Source: an uncultured Gemmiger sp.
GTDB taxonomy: Bacteria; Bacillota; Clostridia; Oscillospirales; Ruminococcaceae
DNA length: 64,000 nucleotides
Assembly: GCA_944388165.1 (NCBI GenBank)
Contig: CALXHS010000023.1
Coordinates: forward strand, 1 to 64,000
Direction: 5' to 3'
The translations under genes and the position numbers were made by a program. The notes below the pieces were generated by a model that worked only from the letters and a program-made list of their open reading frames with translations, searched no databases and was not told where the DNA came from. Shown here in pieces: positions 16,755 through 25,233 of this stretch (position 1 is its first letter; each line of letters starts with the position of its first letter).

Positions 16755-17864
16755 TCAGGCTGCCAGTTCAAAGGTCAGAAGTACCGGGTTGTGGTCGCTG
16801 AAGGCGAACCCGGTGTCGATGTTTTGGGCGGTGGCCTTCACGTTGTCGGATACCAGGAACCCGTCCACCACGGTGGTGTAGTTCACGCCGGGGGTGCAGG
16901 GGATGTCCGCCCCCCGGCAGGTGGGGACCTCGAACCCGTTGTCCGCCTCCACAAAGGCGAAGTGGTCGGGCAGGTCGCTGTCGTCCATGGTCTGCACCCA
17001 GCCGGGGAAAACCTGCTGGCTCTCAAAGGCGTGGGCGGTGCCGTACAAGGCGTGGTTGAAGTCGCCCCCCACAATGACGTAGTTTCCCGCGGCGTACTCG
17101 TCGGCAATGACCTGGCAAAGCAGTTCCAGCTGCTGGGCGCGGATGGTGCCGCCCTCGTCATAGGCGGACATGTGGCTGTGCACCAGCACCAGCTGGCGGT
17201 CGGTGTTTTCCACCGGCAGATACAACACGGTGAAGCAGCGGTCCAGGTCGGTAAACTTGATGAAGAAATCATCGTCGATGGGATAACTGCGCCGCACCGC
17301 CTGGTCCACCCGGCAGCGGGACAGGGTCTGCAGCCCGGCAACGGTGTCCCCGTGGGGGTCGGTGAAGGGGTAGAACAGGAACCCGCTGTGGAAGTTCTCG
17401 CCCCACACATGGGAATAGCCGGGGAAGGCTTCGGCGGTCATTTCCCGCTGGTTCACCCGGTAGCTGCGGTGGGCGTTTTCGTCCACCTCCTGCAGCAGCA
17501 TCAGGTCGGCGTCCAGTTCTTGCAGGGTATCCAGAGCGGCCCGGGTGTTTTCCAGCACCGATTCCCGGCTCAGCGCCCGGCCGGACTTCCCCCGGGTGGG
17601 AGTGCCGTCCAGCATCTCCCCGGTGTCCATGAAGAAAGAATACTCCGGCCCGTAAGCGCCGAAACCCATGTTGCAGCTCACGGCGGTGTAGGGGGTGTCC
17701 AGGGCCAGAAGCTCTTCCTGGGGGCGGGCAATGTCCAGGACGGTTTCATCCTCGATGCGGTAATACTGCCATTGCAGATACCCCACATACCCCGCCAGAG
17801 CCAGCACCGCCAGCCCCAGCACGATCAAAAGCGCCGCCCCGGCGCGCTTCAAGGTCTTTTTCAT
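16755..17864 (-). CDS. Membrane-anchored endonuclease/exonuclease/phosphatase (EEP) family protein
   Basis: 369 residues from the ATG at 17864 (MKKTLKRAG), after GGAGGGCAGG. A single N-terminal transmembrane helix (about residues 9-30) should place the catalytic domain outside the cell. EEP motifs: SCNMGFGAYGPEYSFF, the metal-binding glutamate in LMLLQEVDENAHRSY, GGDFNHALYGTA, and the catalytic pair at the C-terminus, SDHNPV. Such proteins hydrolyse phosphodiesters or phosphomonoesters (DNA, sphingomyelin, inositol phosphates). The surface location favours an extracellular substrate, but which one is unknown. A single -10-like TATGAT (minus strand, near 17946) could be its promoter. Confidence 0.9.
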   Translation of the reverse strand: MKKTLKRAGAALLIVLGLAVLALAGYVGYLQWQYYRIEDETVLDIARPQEELLALDTPYTAVSCNMGFGAYGPEYSFFMDTGEMLDGTPTRGKSGRALSRESVLENTRAALDTLQELDADLMLLQEVDENAHRSYRVNQREMTAEAFPGYSHVWGENFHSGFLFYPFTDPHGDTVAGLQTLSRCRVDQAVRRSYPIDDDFFIKFTDLDRCFTVLYLPVENTDRQLVLVHSHMSAYDEGGTIRAQQLELLCQVIADEYAAGNYVIVGGDFNHALYGTAHAFESQQVFPGWVQTMDDSDLPDHFAFVEADNGFEVPTCRGADIPCTPGVNYTTVVDGFLVSDNVKATAQNIDTGFAFSDHNPVLLTFELAA

Positions 17865-17989
17865 CCTGCCCTCCATTCCGAAAAAAAGAGCAGCACGTTC
17901 CCCTGGGGGTTCGTGCCGCTCTCTGTTTCTCAAACACTTTCCTCTATCATACCGGAAAAAACCGTCCCGCCGCTATGCGCAGAACACCT

Positions 17990-18023
17990 AAAAAAACCGG
18001 CGTTTCCTTGGGCGGTTCGCCGG
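17990..18023 (-). terminator. Terminator of the histidine kinase/response regulator operon
   Basis: CCGGCG (17997-18002) pairs with CGCCGG (18018-18023) around a 15-base loop. On the minus strand T6-T7 follows. Confidence 0.7.
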
Positions 18024-18037
18024 GGGTGCCCCGCCTG

Positions 18038-19339
18038 TCAGGCTTCCCGCAGTTCCACCGTGAAGGTGGCGCCGCCGCCCGGGGTGTCCTGCAAGGTCAG
18101 GGCGGCTCCCAGCAGAAGGGCCAGTTCCCGGGCTACACTCAGACCCAGGCCGAAATTCTGTTTGCGGGTGCGGCTGTCATCCCCCCGGTAAAACCGCAGA
18201 AACACCTGCTCCTTGCATTCGTCGGGGATGCCGGGGCCGTGGTCCTCCACCACGAACCGCACCACCGGCCGCCGTCCGGCCTCCCGGTGCAGGGCCAGGG
18301 TCACCGGGGTACCCGGCGGGGTATGGTCCAGGGCGTTCTGCAGCAGAATGGACAGCAGCTGGGTCAGCCGGGGAGCGTCGGTGGTCAGGGGCGGCACCGG
18401 GGATTCGGGCAGGTCCAGGGTCAGGGGATGTTCCTTCTCCCGGGCCAGCAGGTAAAACTGTTCGTACAGTTCGATGCACAGGGTGTCCGGGGCCACCGGC
18501 CCGGGATGCACCGCCAGCGCCCCCGCTTCCCCGGCGGCCAGTACCAGAAGGTCGTCGGTGAGCAGGGCCAGTCGGTCGGTCTCCCGCCGTGCCGCAGCCA
18601 GAAAGGCCCCCTGCTGCCCGGGGTCCGCATGTCCGGCGGCGTCCAGGCTGGCCTTGATGACCGCCAGGGGGCTGCGCAGTTCATGCCCCGCCGCCGCGAT
18701 GAACTCGTTCTGCCGCTGCCAGGCCTGCCGCACCGGGTGCAGCATCCGCCCGGCCAGCAGCCAGCCCGCCCCGGTCAGCAGCCCGGTCCCTGCCAGCCAC
18801 AGTGCGGCCAGAAACATCGCCGGACCGAGGCCGAAGGCCAGCCCGGCGGGCTGCAGCAGCGTCAGTTCCAGCCGGTCAGTGCCGCCCCGGGGCAGCACCG
18901 CCGCCGCCCCCCGCCAGGAAGTGCCGGTATCGTCGGTGAGGGTGAAGGTCACAAACTGGTACAGGAAACTGCCGTCCTCTTCGGTGCGGCCGGCCTCCAG
19001 CCCGGCGGATGCCGCCTGGGCGGCGGCCAGTTCCAGCAGGGCGGCGGTTTCCGGCACCTGCCGGTTCTGCCGGGAAAACCGGGTGGGTTGGCCGTTGTCG
19101 GTCAGGTCCAGGATGCCCCCTGCCGCCTGCTGCCGCTGGGCCAGCCAGCTGTCTTTTACCGAGGCGGCTTCGGTCAGGCTGTCGCACAGGTTCTGGGCGG
19201 TGTGGATAAACAGGATGTCCGCCGCTTCCCGCTGCTGCCGGTGGTACAGCCAGCCCCCGGCCCCCAGGGCGGCGGTAAGCACCGGCAGGGTGAGCAGCAC
19301 GAACAGCAGCGCCAGACGGCGGCGCAGGGAACTCAGCAT
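18038..19339 (-). CDS. Sensor histidine kinase
   Basis: 433 residues from the ATG at 19339 (MLSSLRRRLAL). Transmembrane helices at about 8-30 and 165-195 flank a sensor domain of about 135 residues outside the membrane. The phosphoacceptor is H219 in AAGHELRSPLAVI. The ATP-binding domain shows LLQNALDH (N box), VEDHGPGIP (G1) and FGLGLSVAREL (G2). The start overlaps the stop of the response regulator by 7 bases, so both are made together. The signal is unknown. The divergent lipoprotein gene shares a symmetrical control region and is the likely main target. Confidence 0.94.
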   Translation of the reverse strand: MLSSLRRRLALLFVLLTLPVLTAALGAGGWLYHRQQREAADILFIHTAQNLCDSLTEAASVKDSWLAQRQQAAGGILDLTDNGQPTRFSRQNRQVPETAALLELAAAQAASAGLEAGRTEEDGSFLYQFVTFTLTDDTGTSWRGAAAVLPRGGTDRLELTLLQPAGLAFGLGPAMFLAALWLAGTGLLTGAGWLLAGRMLHPVRQAWQRQNEFIAAAGHELRSPLAVIKASLDAAGHADPGQQGAFLAAARRETDRLALLTDDLLVLAAGEAGALAVHPGPVAPDTLCIELYEQFYLLAREKEHPLTLDLPESPVPPLTTDAPRLTQLLSILLQNALDHTPPGTPVTLALHREAGRRPVVRFVVEDHGPGIPDECKEQVFLRFYRGDDSRTRKQNFGLGLSVARELALLLGAALTLQDTPGGGATFTVELREA

Positions 19340-20001
19340 GGGGCAACCTCCAGCCGGTAGCCGCTGCCCCGCACCGTCACTACCCGGGCCCGGCTGCCCA
19401 CCCCGGACAGCCGCCGCCGTACAAAATGGATGTAACAGTCCAGATTGGCTTCCTCCACCTCGGCCAAAGGCCCCCACACCCGGGCCAGCAGCACGCTGCG
19501 GGCCTGCAGCCGTCCGGGGGCCCGCATCAGGGCTTCCAGCAGGTCACATTCTTTGCGGGAGAGCACCGCGCTGCCCGCCGGTCCGGTGAGGGTCAGCTCT
19601 CCGGTGTCCAGCTGCAGGTCCCCTGCCGTCAGGGCGGCGGTGCCCCCGCTGCGCCGCAGCAAAGCCCGCAGACGGGCCAGCAGCACCGGGGTGTCAAAGG
19701 GTTTGGCCAGGTAATCGTCCGCCCCCGCGTCCAGCCCGTCCACCGTGTCCCCGGCGCCGGCCAGGGCGGTGAGCAGCAGCACGGGGGCGGTCACGCCCTG
19801 GGCCCGGGCCGCCCGCAGCAGGGTCAGCCCGTCCAGACCGGGGAGCATCCGGTCCAGGATGCACAGGTCATATCCGCCGCTGACCAGCAGGGAAAGCCCC
19901 TCCGGCCCGGTGTGGCAGAAATCCGCCTTGCCCAGCCCGGCCAGCGCCGGGGCCAGGGCGGCACACAGGGCAGTGTCGTCCTCAATGAGCAGAATGCGCA
20001 T
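19333..20001 (-). CDS. OmpR/PhoB-family response regulator
   Basis: 222 residues from the ATG at 20001 (MRILLIEDD), after AAGGAGGAG. The receiver domain has acidic pocket LLIEDD, phosphoacceptor aspartate in LCILDRMLPGLDG and lysine in YLAKPFDTP. The C-terminal winged helix ends with CYIHFVRRRL and VRGSGYRL, as in OmpR/PhoB regulators. It works with the kinase encoded next to it. Direct repeats of TTCAAGG with 11-base spacing upstream are the expected type of binding site, so autoregulation and control of the divergent lipoprotein gene are likely. Confidence 0.94.
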   Translation of the reverse strand: MRILLIEDDTALCAALAPALAGLGKADFCHTGPEGLSLLVSGGYDLCILDRMLPGLDGLTLLRAARAQGVTAPVLLLTALAGAGDTVDGLDAGADDYLAKPFDTPVLLARLRALLRRSGGTAALTAGDLQLDTGELTLTGPAGSAVLSRKECDLLEALMRAPGRLQARSVLLARVWGPLAEVEEANLDCYIHFVRRRLSGVGSRARVVTVRGSGYRLEVAPC

Positions 20002-20023
20002 GACAAACTCCTCCTTCCTTTTC

Positions 20024-20104
20024 AGTATACCAGATTTGTCTTGAAAAGACCTTGAAAAACTTTTGCTTTCTTTCAAGGACAATTCAAGGCAGGTGGGGTA
20101 CAAT
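20024..20104. promoter_or_regulatory. Divergent promoters with mirrored response-regulator repeats
   Basis: Minus -10 TATACT (20029-20024) and plus -10 TACAAT (20099-20104) lack good -35 boxes. Instead each has a pair of 11-base-phased repeats: CTTGAA at 20040 and 20051 on one side, TTCAAGG at 20072 and 20083 on the other, in opposite orientation. This layout fits activation of both promoters by the adjacent OmpR-type regulator. Confidence 0.75.
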
Positions 20105-20136
20105 GAAAGCACAGAAACCGAAGAGGAGGAATCACC

Positions 20137-21189
20137 ATGAAACGCCCGGAACTGTTGGCTGTGACCCTGGCCGCCGCTCTGCTGGCGGGCTGCGGGCAGA
20201 GTACCGCCCCCGCCCCCGCCGAGACCGCCGACGCCGCCAACGTTGATGTCTGGCACTGGGAGGCACAGACGGTAGACCTGCAGGGGGCTTCTGCCGTGGG
20301 GGAAATCGTCTGCGGAGCGGATGGCACGGTGCAGCTGTGCCTGTACGATAAAAGCAGCGACGAATACCGGATGCTGGTTTCCGCTGACAGCGGCGAGACC
20401 TGGACCACCACCTCCCTAGACTGGATGGCTGGGGGGCTGGACAATGATGAAGAGATACGGTATGCCATATGTTCCCCCGACGGGACCTGGCTGGTCTGGG
20501 TGTGCCACAAGTGGTGGAGCACTGAGGGCGGGGCCACTTACTGGATGGGAACGGAAGAAAAACTTGCCCAGTGGAAGGTCTCTGACCTGGTTCCCGACTG
20601 GGAACTGATAGTGGAGCCGGCTTTCCTGGGGGATGGACGGTTGGCCTTTTGGCCTGCCGCCCCGGATCTGAGGGTGGGGCCCGACCTGGTCGTCTATGAC
20701 CCGGCCACCGGCAGCTGTACCACCATGCCGGGGATGGGGGAGAAGGCTTACTCCCACCGGCAGGAGGAAGGGGACAACGCAGGGGAATCGACCGCCCGGA
20801 GCGGCATCGTTGCCCAGTGCGGGGTTGGCAGTCAGTATGTGTACGCGACCTACGCCGCCGACGGGATGCAATTGCGGGCTATTGACGTGGACGCCGGCAC
20901 CGATACAGTACTGCTGGAGGATGTGCCCGGCGGGACGGTGTCTGCCATGGCCGGCCGGCCCGACGGCACCTTTTACTTTCTCAACCGGGAGGGCATCTGG
21001 CAGCTGGCGGCGGGAGGTACCCTGCCGGAACTGGTGGTGGAGATCGCCGGAGAAGACCTGCCGGGCGACTCGCCCGAAGTGCAGGTGTTCGGCTACCTGG
21101 GCTGTGCCGCGGACGGCAGTTTTCTGGTGCTGACCCACGACTCTTACGGCGCCAGCGTCCTGACACGGTATGTGTTGACCTCCGAATAA
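20137..21189 (+). CDS. Secreted lipoprotein with beta-propeller-like repeats
   Basis: 350 residues. A lipoprotein signal peptide is clear: MKRPELLAVTLAAALLAGC, with lipobox LLAGC and the lipidated cysteine at 19. The mature part contains a BNR/sialidase-type repeat, SADSGETW (about residue 82), and several regularly spaced GADGT, SPDGTW, RPDGTFYF and AADGSF turns, as in a beta-propeller. It probably sits on the outer face of the membrane. GAGGAGG precedes the ATG. It is divergent from a two-component system whose presumed binding repeats overlap its promoter, so it may be an output or accessory sensor of that system. No enzymatic function can be assigned. Confidence 0.85.
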   Translation: MKRPELLAVTLAAALLAGCGQSTAPAPAETADAANVDVWHWEAQTVDLQGASAVGEIVCGADGTVQLCLYDKSSDEYRMLVSADSGETWTTTSLDWMAGGLDNDEEIRYAICSPDGTWLVWVCHKWWSTEGGATYWMGTEEKLAQWKVSDLVPDWELIVEPAFLGDGRLAFWPAAPDLRVGPDLVVYDPATGSCTTMPGMGEKAYSHRQEEGDNAGESTARSGIVAQCGVGSQYVYATYAADGMQLRAIDVDAGTDTVLLEDVPGGTVSAMAGRPDGTFYFLNREGIWQLAAGGTLPELVVEIAGEDLPGDSPEVQVFGYLGCAADGSFLVLTHDSYGASVLTRYVLTSE

Positions 21190-21194
21190 ACCAC

Positions 21195-21229
21195 AAAGCA
21201 GCGGCCCCCGCCCGGGGGCCGCTGCTTTT
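21195..21229. terminator. Bidirectional terminator, lipoprotein/hydrolase
   Basis: AAAGCAGCGGCCCCCG and CGGGGGCCGCTGCTTT form a 15-16-base stem, with A/T runs at both sides. Confidence 0.93.
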
Positions 21230-21253
21230 GTATGGGGAATGTATGGAGAGTGG

Positions 21254-22246
21254 TTATTTCAGCCAGGTGCGGAAGAAGGATTCCAGCTTGTCGAAGGGGA
21301 TGGCGTCCTTGCCGCCGCCGTCGTACAGGTCGGTATGCACCGCGTCGGGGATGAGCAGCAGCTCCTTGTTCTCCGGGCAGGGGTTGTTCTGCATCATGGC
21401 GGCAAAGGCGTCTTTGCTCATGTAGCAGGAATGGGCCTTTTCCCCGTGCATGATGAGCACGGCGCTGCGGATCTCGCCGCTGTACTGCAGGATGGGCTGG
21501 TTCAGGAAGGACATGCAGCCGATGATGTTCCAACCGCCGTTGGAGTTCAGCGACCGGGCGTGGTAGCCCCGGGATGTCTTGTAGTAGTCGTAATAGTCCT
21601 TCACGAAGAAGGGGGCGTCCTCCGGCAGCGGGTCCACCACGCCGCCGCCCAGGGCGTAGGTACCGGCCTTGTAATCGGCGGTGCGCTGGGCGTTCAGGGC
21701 TTTGCGCTTTTCGTAGCGGGCGGGTTCGCTGTCCTCACTGTCAAAGTAGCCTTTGGCGTTGATGCGGGCCATGTCGTACATGGTGGAAGCCACCGTGGCT
21801 TTCACCCGGGTGTCCAGGGCGGCGGTGTTCAGTGCCAGGCCGCCCCAGCCGCAGATGCCGATAATGCCGATCTTCTCCGGGTCCACGTCCGACCGGGTGC
21901 TCAGGTAATCCACCGCGGCCTGGAAGTCCTCGGTGTTGATGTCCGGCGAAGCCATGTACCGGGGCGTGCCGCCGCTCTCCCCGGTGAAGGAGGGGTCAAA
22001 GGCGATGGTCAGAAATCCCCGTTCCGCCATGGTCTGGGCGTACAGACCGGATGCCTGTTCCTTCACGGCGCCGAAAGGCCCGCTCACCGCCAGGGCCGCC
22101 AGCTTTCCTTCGGCATGTTTGGGGCGGTAGAGGTCTGCCGCCAGGGTGATGCCGTACCGGTTGTGGAAGGTGACCTTCTCGTGGTCCACCTTGTCGCTCT
22201 TGGCGAAAGTCTTGTCCCATTCCTGGGTCAGCGAAAGCATTTCCAT
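21254..22246 (-). CDS. Alpha/beta hydrolase, YcjY/DltA-like
   Basis: 330 residues of the alpha/beta hydrolase fold. After VTFHNRYGITLAADLY the protein shows the oxyanion region SGPFGAVKEQ, then DPSFTGESGG, and the nucleophile-elbow region IGIIGICGWGGLAL (about residue 152). Here a cysteine stands where many hydrolases have serine. The late acid/histidine region is LIPDAVHTDLYD. Close relatives are common in gut bacteria and uncharacterised; esterase or dienelactone-hydrolase-like activity is plausible. The gene has its own promoter region with a striking palindrome at 22290-22310. Confidence 0.85.
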   Translation of the reverse strand: MEMLSLTQEWDKTFAKSDKVDHEKVTFHNRYGITLAADLYRPKHAEGKLAALAVSGPFGAVKEQASGLYAQTMAERGFLTIAFDPSFTGESGGTPRYMASPDINTEDFQAAVDYLSTRSDVDPEKIGIIGICGWGGLALNTAALDTRVKATVASTMYDMARINAKGYFDSEDSEPARYEKRKALNAQRTADYKAGTYALGGGVVDPLPEDAPFFVKDYYDYYKTSRGYHARSLNSNGGWNIIGCMSFLNQPILQYSGEIRSAVLIMHGEKAHSCYMSKDAFAAMMQNNPCPENKELLLIPDAVHTDLYDGGGKDAIPFDKLESFFRTWLK

Positions 22247-22289
22247 CTGTATACCATCCTTTCCGAGTTCCCGGTGGGGACCGCGTCCC

Positions 22290-22310
22290 CCGTATACACT
22301 CAGTATACGG
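22290..22310. repeat. Perfect palindrome CCGTATAC-N5-GTATACGG
   Basis: Two 8-base arms around ACTCA, 44 bases upstream of the hydrolase start. It contains possible -10 sequences (TATACT on the minus strand) and looks like a repressor operator over the promoter. No regulator gene is adjacent on that side. Confidence 0.7.
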
Positions 22311-22381
22311 CAGCAAAAGCGATATGTCTAATATCTATATGGCATATCATGACATGCCTGAAACACATAATGCGCCTATGA

Positions 22382-22410
22382 CAAAACCCCCGGAAAAGTT
22401 TTTCCGGGGG
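22382..22410 (-). terminator. Terminator of the hybrid histidine kinase gene
   Basis: On the minus strand CCCCCGGAAAA pairs with TTTTCCGGGGG, followed by TTTTG. Confidence 0.92.
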
Positions 22411-22419
22411 CAGAAAGGG

Positions 22420-25002
22420 TCAGGCGTCGGACCGGTGCAGATGCTTCTGCAGCAGCCGCAGCAGTTCCCGCATATCCAGGGGCTTGGCAATGTGGGCGTT
22501 CATGCCGCATTCCAGGCAGCGGTGGATATCTTCCGAGAAAGCGTCGGCGGTCATGGCAATGATGGGGATGGTCCCGGCGTCGGGACGGTCCAGGGCGCGG
22601 ATGGCCCGGGTGGCGTCGTAGCCGTTCATTTCGGGCATGCGCAGGTCCATCAGGATCAGGTCATAGGTGCCGGGGGCGGAATCCCGGAACTTGTCCAGGC
22701 AGATGCGGCCGTTTTCTGCCCAGTCCAGGGTGAAGCCCTGGGCGGCCAGCAGTTCGTGGGCGATCTCCCAGTTCAGTTCGTTGTCCTCCGCCAGCAGGAT
22801 GCGGGTCCCCGCAAAGTCCGGGGTCTCCTCCCGGGGTTCTTCCGGGGCGGGGGTGCTTCCGGCGGGTTCGGCAAAGCGCAGCAGGCCGTGGTACAGGGTG
22901 GACTTGAACAGCGGCTTGGACAAGAAGCCGCTGATGCCCGCCTGCCGGGCTTCCTCCTCGATGCCGCTCCAGTCATAGGCGGAGATGAGCAGGATGGGCA
23001 CATCCGACCCGATGGCGGCCCGCAGGCGGCGGGCAGTCTCGATGCCGTCCATATCCGGCATCTTCCAGTCCAGCAATACGATGTGGTAATCCCGGCCGTC
23101 CTTGTGGCGGTCCTCCGCCATGCGCAGGGCGTCGGGGCCGCTGGTGGCCCATTCGGCCTGCACGCCGATCTGGCGCAGGATTTCGGCAGCGCTGCTGCAC
23201 AGCAGCTGGTCGTCGTCCACCACCAGCATATCCCAGGCGGGCAGCTGCATGGGCGCGTCGGCCCCTTCCACCACCTGCAGGTCCAGGATCACATGGAACC
23301 GGCTGCCCTGGTTCAGCCGGCTGGACACCTGGATGGTGCCCTTCATCTCGTCCACGATGTATTTGGTGATGGCCATGCCCAGACCGGTGCCCTCGGTGCG
23401 CTGCACCCGGCGGCTGTCCTCCCGGGCGAAGGAATCAAAGATGCGCTTCTGGAATTCCTCCGACATGCCGATGCCGGTGTCCTCCACGATAAAGTGGGTG
23501 CGCACATACCCGTCCCCCCGGGAGGATGTTTCCTGGGAAACGGTCATGGTGATGCTGCCGCCGTCGGGGGTGAACTTCAAAGCGTTGGAAAGCAGGTTCA
23601 GCAGCACCTGGTTCAGGCGCACGCTGTCACAGTAAACATTTTCCTCATCGATATTCCGGATGAAGATGTCGAAGGTCTGTTTCTTGGCCTTGACCTGGGG
23701 CTGGATGATGCTGACGATGCTGTCCACCGTCTCCCGCAGGCTGATGGCGTCGGTGTTCAATGCGAGTTTGCCGCTCTCGATCTTGGACATGTCCAGCACG
23801 TCGTTGATGAGCCCCAGCAGATGCTTGCTGGACAAGGAGATCTTGCGCAGGCAGGACCGCACCCGGTCCGGGTCCTCCACATTGGCGGCGGCAATGGCCG
23901 TCATGCCCACAATGGCGTTCATGGGGGTGCGGATGTCGTGGCTCATGTTGGAAAGGAACTCGCTCTTGGCCCGGCTGGCGTGTTCGGCCTGGCGCTGGGC
24001 CTTTTCCACCTCTGCCAGCTGCCGGCGGGACATGCGGAAATACATGAAGAACACCGCCAGGGTGGCCGCCAGCAGAATGCCGCAGCCCGCCAGGGTGGTG
24101 GCCAGCCGCCAGCTGCCCAGGCTGGACACCGCTTCGTCCAGGGGGCCGTAGGGCATGACCGTCACCAGGTCCCACTCGGAGTTGGACAGGGGCGAACAGT
24201 AGATATGCCGCCGCTCCCCGTCCACCGTCAGGGCGGTGCTGTACATCTCACCATTGGTCAGGGCGGCTTCCAGGGCGTCCACCGCGGTGTCGGCGTCGAT
24301 GTCCTCAAAGGTGCCGTGGTTCCGCAGCCAGTCGAAATAGCTGTCCTCCTCAATGTCGGCGTTTTTCAGCACGAAACGGCCGTTTCTATCGATGATATGG
24401 GAAAAAACCGGGGTGTCGTCCACTTCCAGGGAAAGGGAGTCGTTGATGTATTCAATGGGCACCCCCGCCAGCAGGGCGGTGCACTGGCTGCCGTCCCGCA
24501 TGGGGTAGCCTTCGGATACGGGATATCCCACCGACACCCCGAACAAAAGCAGCCCTTCGCCGTCCGCAGTGTCTGCCAGCACCACCTTGGGTCCCGCCTG
24601 GTTCAGGGACGCCAGAAAAGCGTCCTCCTCCCGGATGGTCGCCTCTTCGCCGTACAGGATGTCCGCCTTGCCCTCGGTATTGTACAGGGCCAGGTAGGAA
24701 AATCCCTGGGTGCGGGCGGTGTTGGTCAGTGCGTTGGTGGCGGCCTGGTCCATCTGGGTCACCTCAGACGGGGGCACCGCCATGGTGATGCCCTCCACCC
24801 GGGCCAGATGCACCTCCACCAGAGAAATAAAGTGCCGCTTCAGCTGGGTGTTGATCTCCTCCATGTACAGGTTGGCCACCTGGGTCAGGGTCTCGTCGCT
24901 TTTCACCACCATGACGCGGGTGATGCCCACAAACACCGCAATGCAGAGTGCGGCCAGCGCGATCATGCTGACCCACAAAAAGCGCATGGTCCTATTTTTC
25001 AT
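22420..25002 (-). CDS. Hybrid sensor histidine kinase with two receiver domains
   Basis: 860 residues from the ATG at 25002 ([10 protein letters not shown]), after GGGAGGC. Order: transmembrane helix 8-30, extracellular Cache-like sensor (about 30-290), second helix (about 298-320), short coiled linker, HisKA with [14 protein letters not shown] (about 355), HATPase with [21 protein letters not shown] and TGLGMAI. Receiver 1 has phosphoacceptor D in [12 protein letters not shown]; receiver 2 has LLAEDN and [13 protein letters not shown] with K in HIAKPLDM. No Hpt domain or DNA-binding domain is present and no response regulator is adjacent, so its output is unknown. The layout resembles BarA/LuxQ-type kinases common in Clostridia. 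It is divergent from EutH. Confidence 0.93.
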   Translation of the reverse strand: MKNRTMRFLWVSMIALAALCIAVFVGITRVMVVKSDETLTQVANLYMEEINTQLKRHFISLVEVHLARVEGITMAVPPSEVTQMDQAATNALTNTARTQGFSYLALYNTEGKADILYGEEATIREEDAFLASLNQAGPKVVLADTADGEGLLLFGVSVGYPVSEGYPMRDGSQCTALLAGVPIEYINDSLSLEVDDTPVFSHIIDRNGRFVLKNADIEEDSYFDWLRNHGTFEDIDADTAVDALEAALTNGEMYSTALTVDGERRHIYCSPLSNSEWDLVTVMPYGPLDEAVSSLGSWRLATTLAGCGILLAATLAVFFMYFRMSRRQLAEVEKAQRQAEHASRAKSEFLSNMSHDIRTPMNAIVGMTAIAAANVEDPDRVRSCLRKISLSSKHLLGLINDVLDMSKIESGKLALNTDAISLRETVDSIVSIIQPQVKAKKQTFDIFIRNIDEENVYCDSVRLNQVLLNLLSNALKFTPDGGSITMTVSQETSSRGDGYVRTHFIVEDTGIGMSEEFQKRIFDSFAREDSRRVQRTEGTGLGMAITKYIVDEMKGTIQVSSRLNQGSRFHVILDLQVVEGADAPMQLPAWDMLVVDDDQLLCSSAAEILRQIGVQAEWATSGPDALRMAEDRHKDGRDYHIVLLDWKMPDMDGIETARRLRAAIGSDVPILLISAYDWSGIEEEARQAGISGFLSKPLFKSTLYHGLLRFAEPAGSTPAPEEPREETPDFAGTRILLAEDNELNWEIAHELLAAQGFTLDWAENGRICLDKFRDSAPGTYDLILMDLRMPEMNGYDATRAIRALDRPDAGTIPIIAMTADAFSEDIHRCLECGMNAHIAKPLDMRELLRLLQKHLHRSDA

Positions 25003-25047
25003 CAAAACAACAGCCTCCCATCCGTGCCGACCGTCGGTCGTACCTTC

Positions 25048-25053
25048 ATTATA
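25048..25053 (-). promoter_or_regulatory. -10 box of the hybrid kinase gene
   Basis: Minus strand TATAAT (25053-25048), 46 bases before the start; no clear -35. The leader holds the short palindrome CGACCG-T-CGGTCG (25028-25040). Confidence 0.5.
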
Positions 25054-25149
25054 GCGCGCCCAGCAGAGAAATGGTAGCCGTTTGCGGGATGTTTCACTTT
25101 TAGGGCGGTACGCTGCCGCAAAAAGGGCGGTTTTGCGCGCTGAAACCCA

Positions 25150-25178
25150 TTGCGCCGGAAGGGCAAACGCTGTACAAT
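25150..25178 (+). promoter_or_regulatory. Promoter of eutH
   Basis: TTGCGC (25150-25155), a 17-base spacer and TACAAT (25173-25178). Confidence 0.65.
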
Positions 25179-25233
25179 CTAAATGCATTTGCTCCGGTGC
25201 GGGGCGGTAGTTTACGGGGATAGGGGAAGAAAG

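Noticed and set aside
22324..25077. 917-codon frame opposite the hybrid kinase
   Set aside because: No motifs or ribosome-binding site; the kinase on the minus strand is complete.
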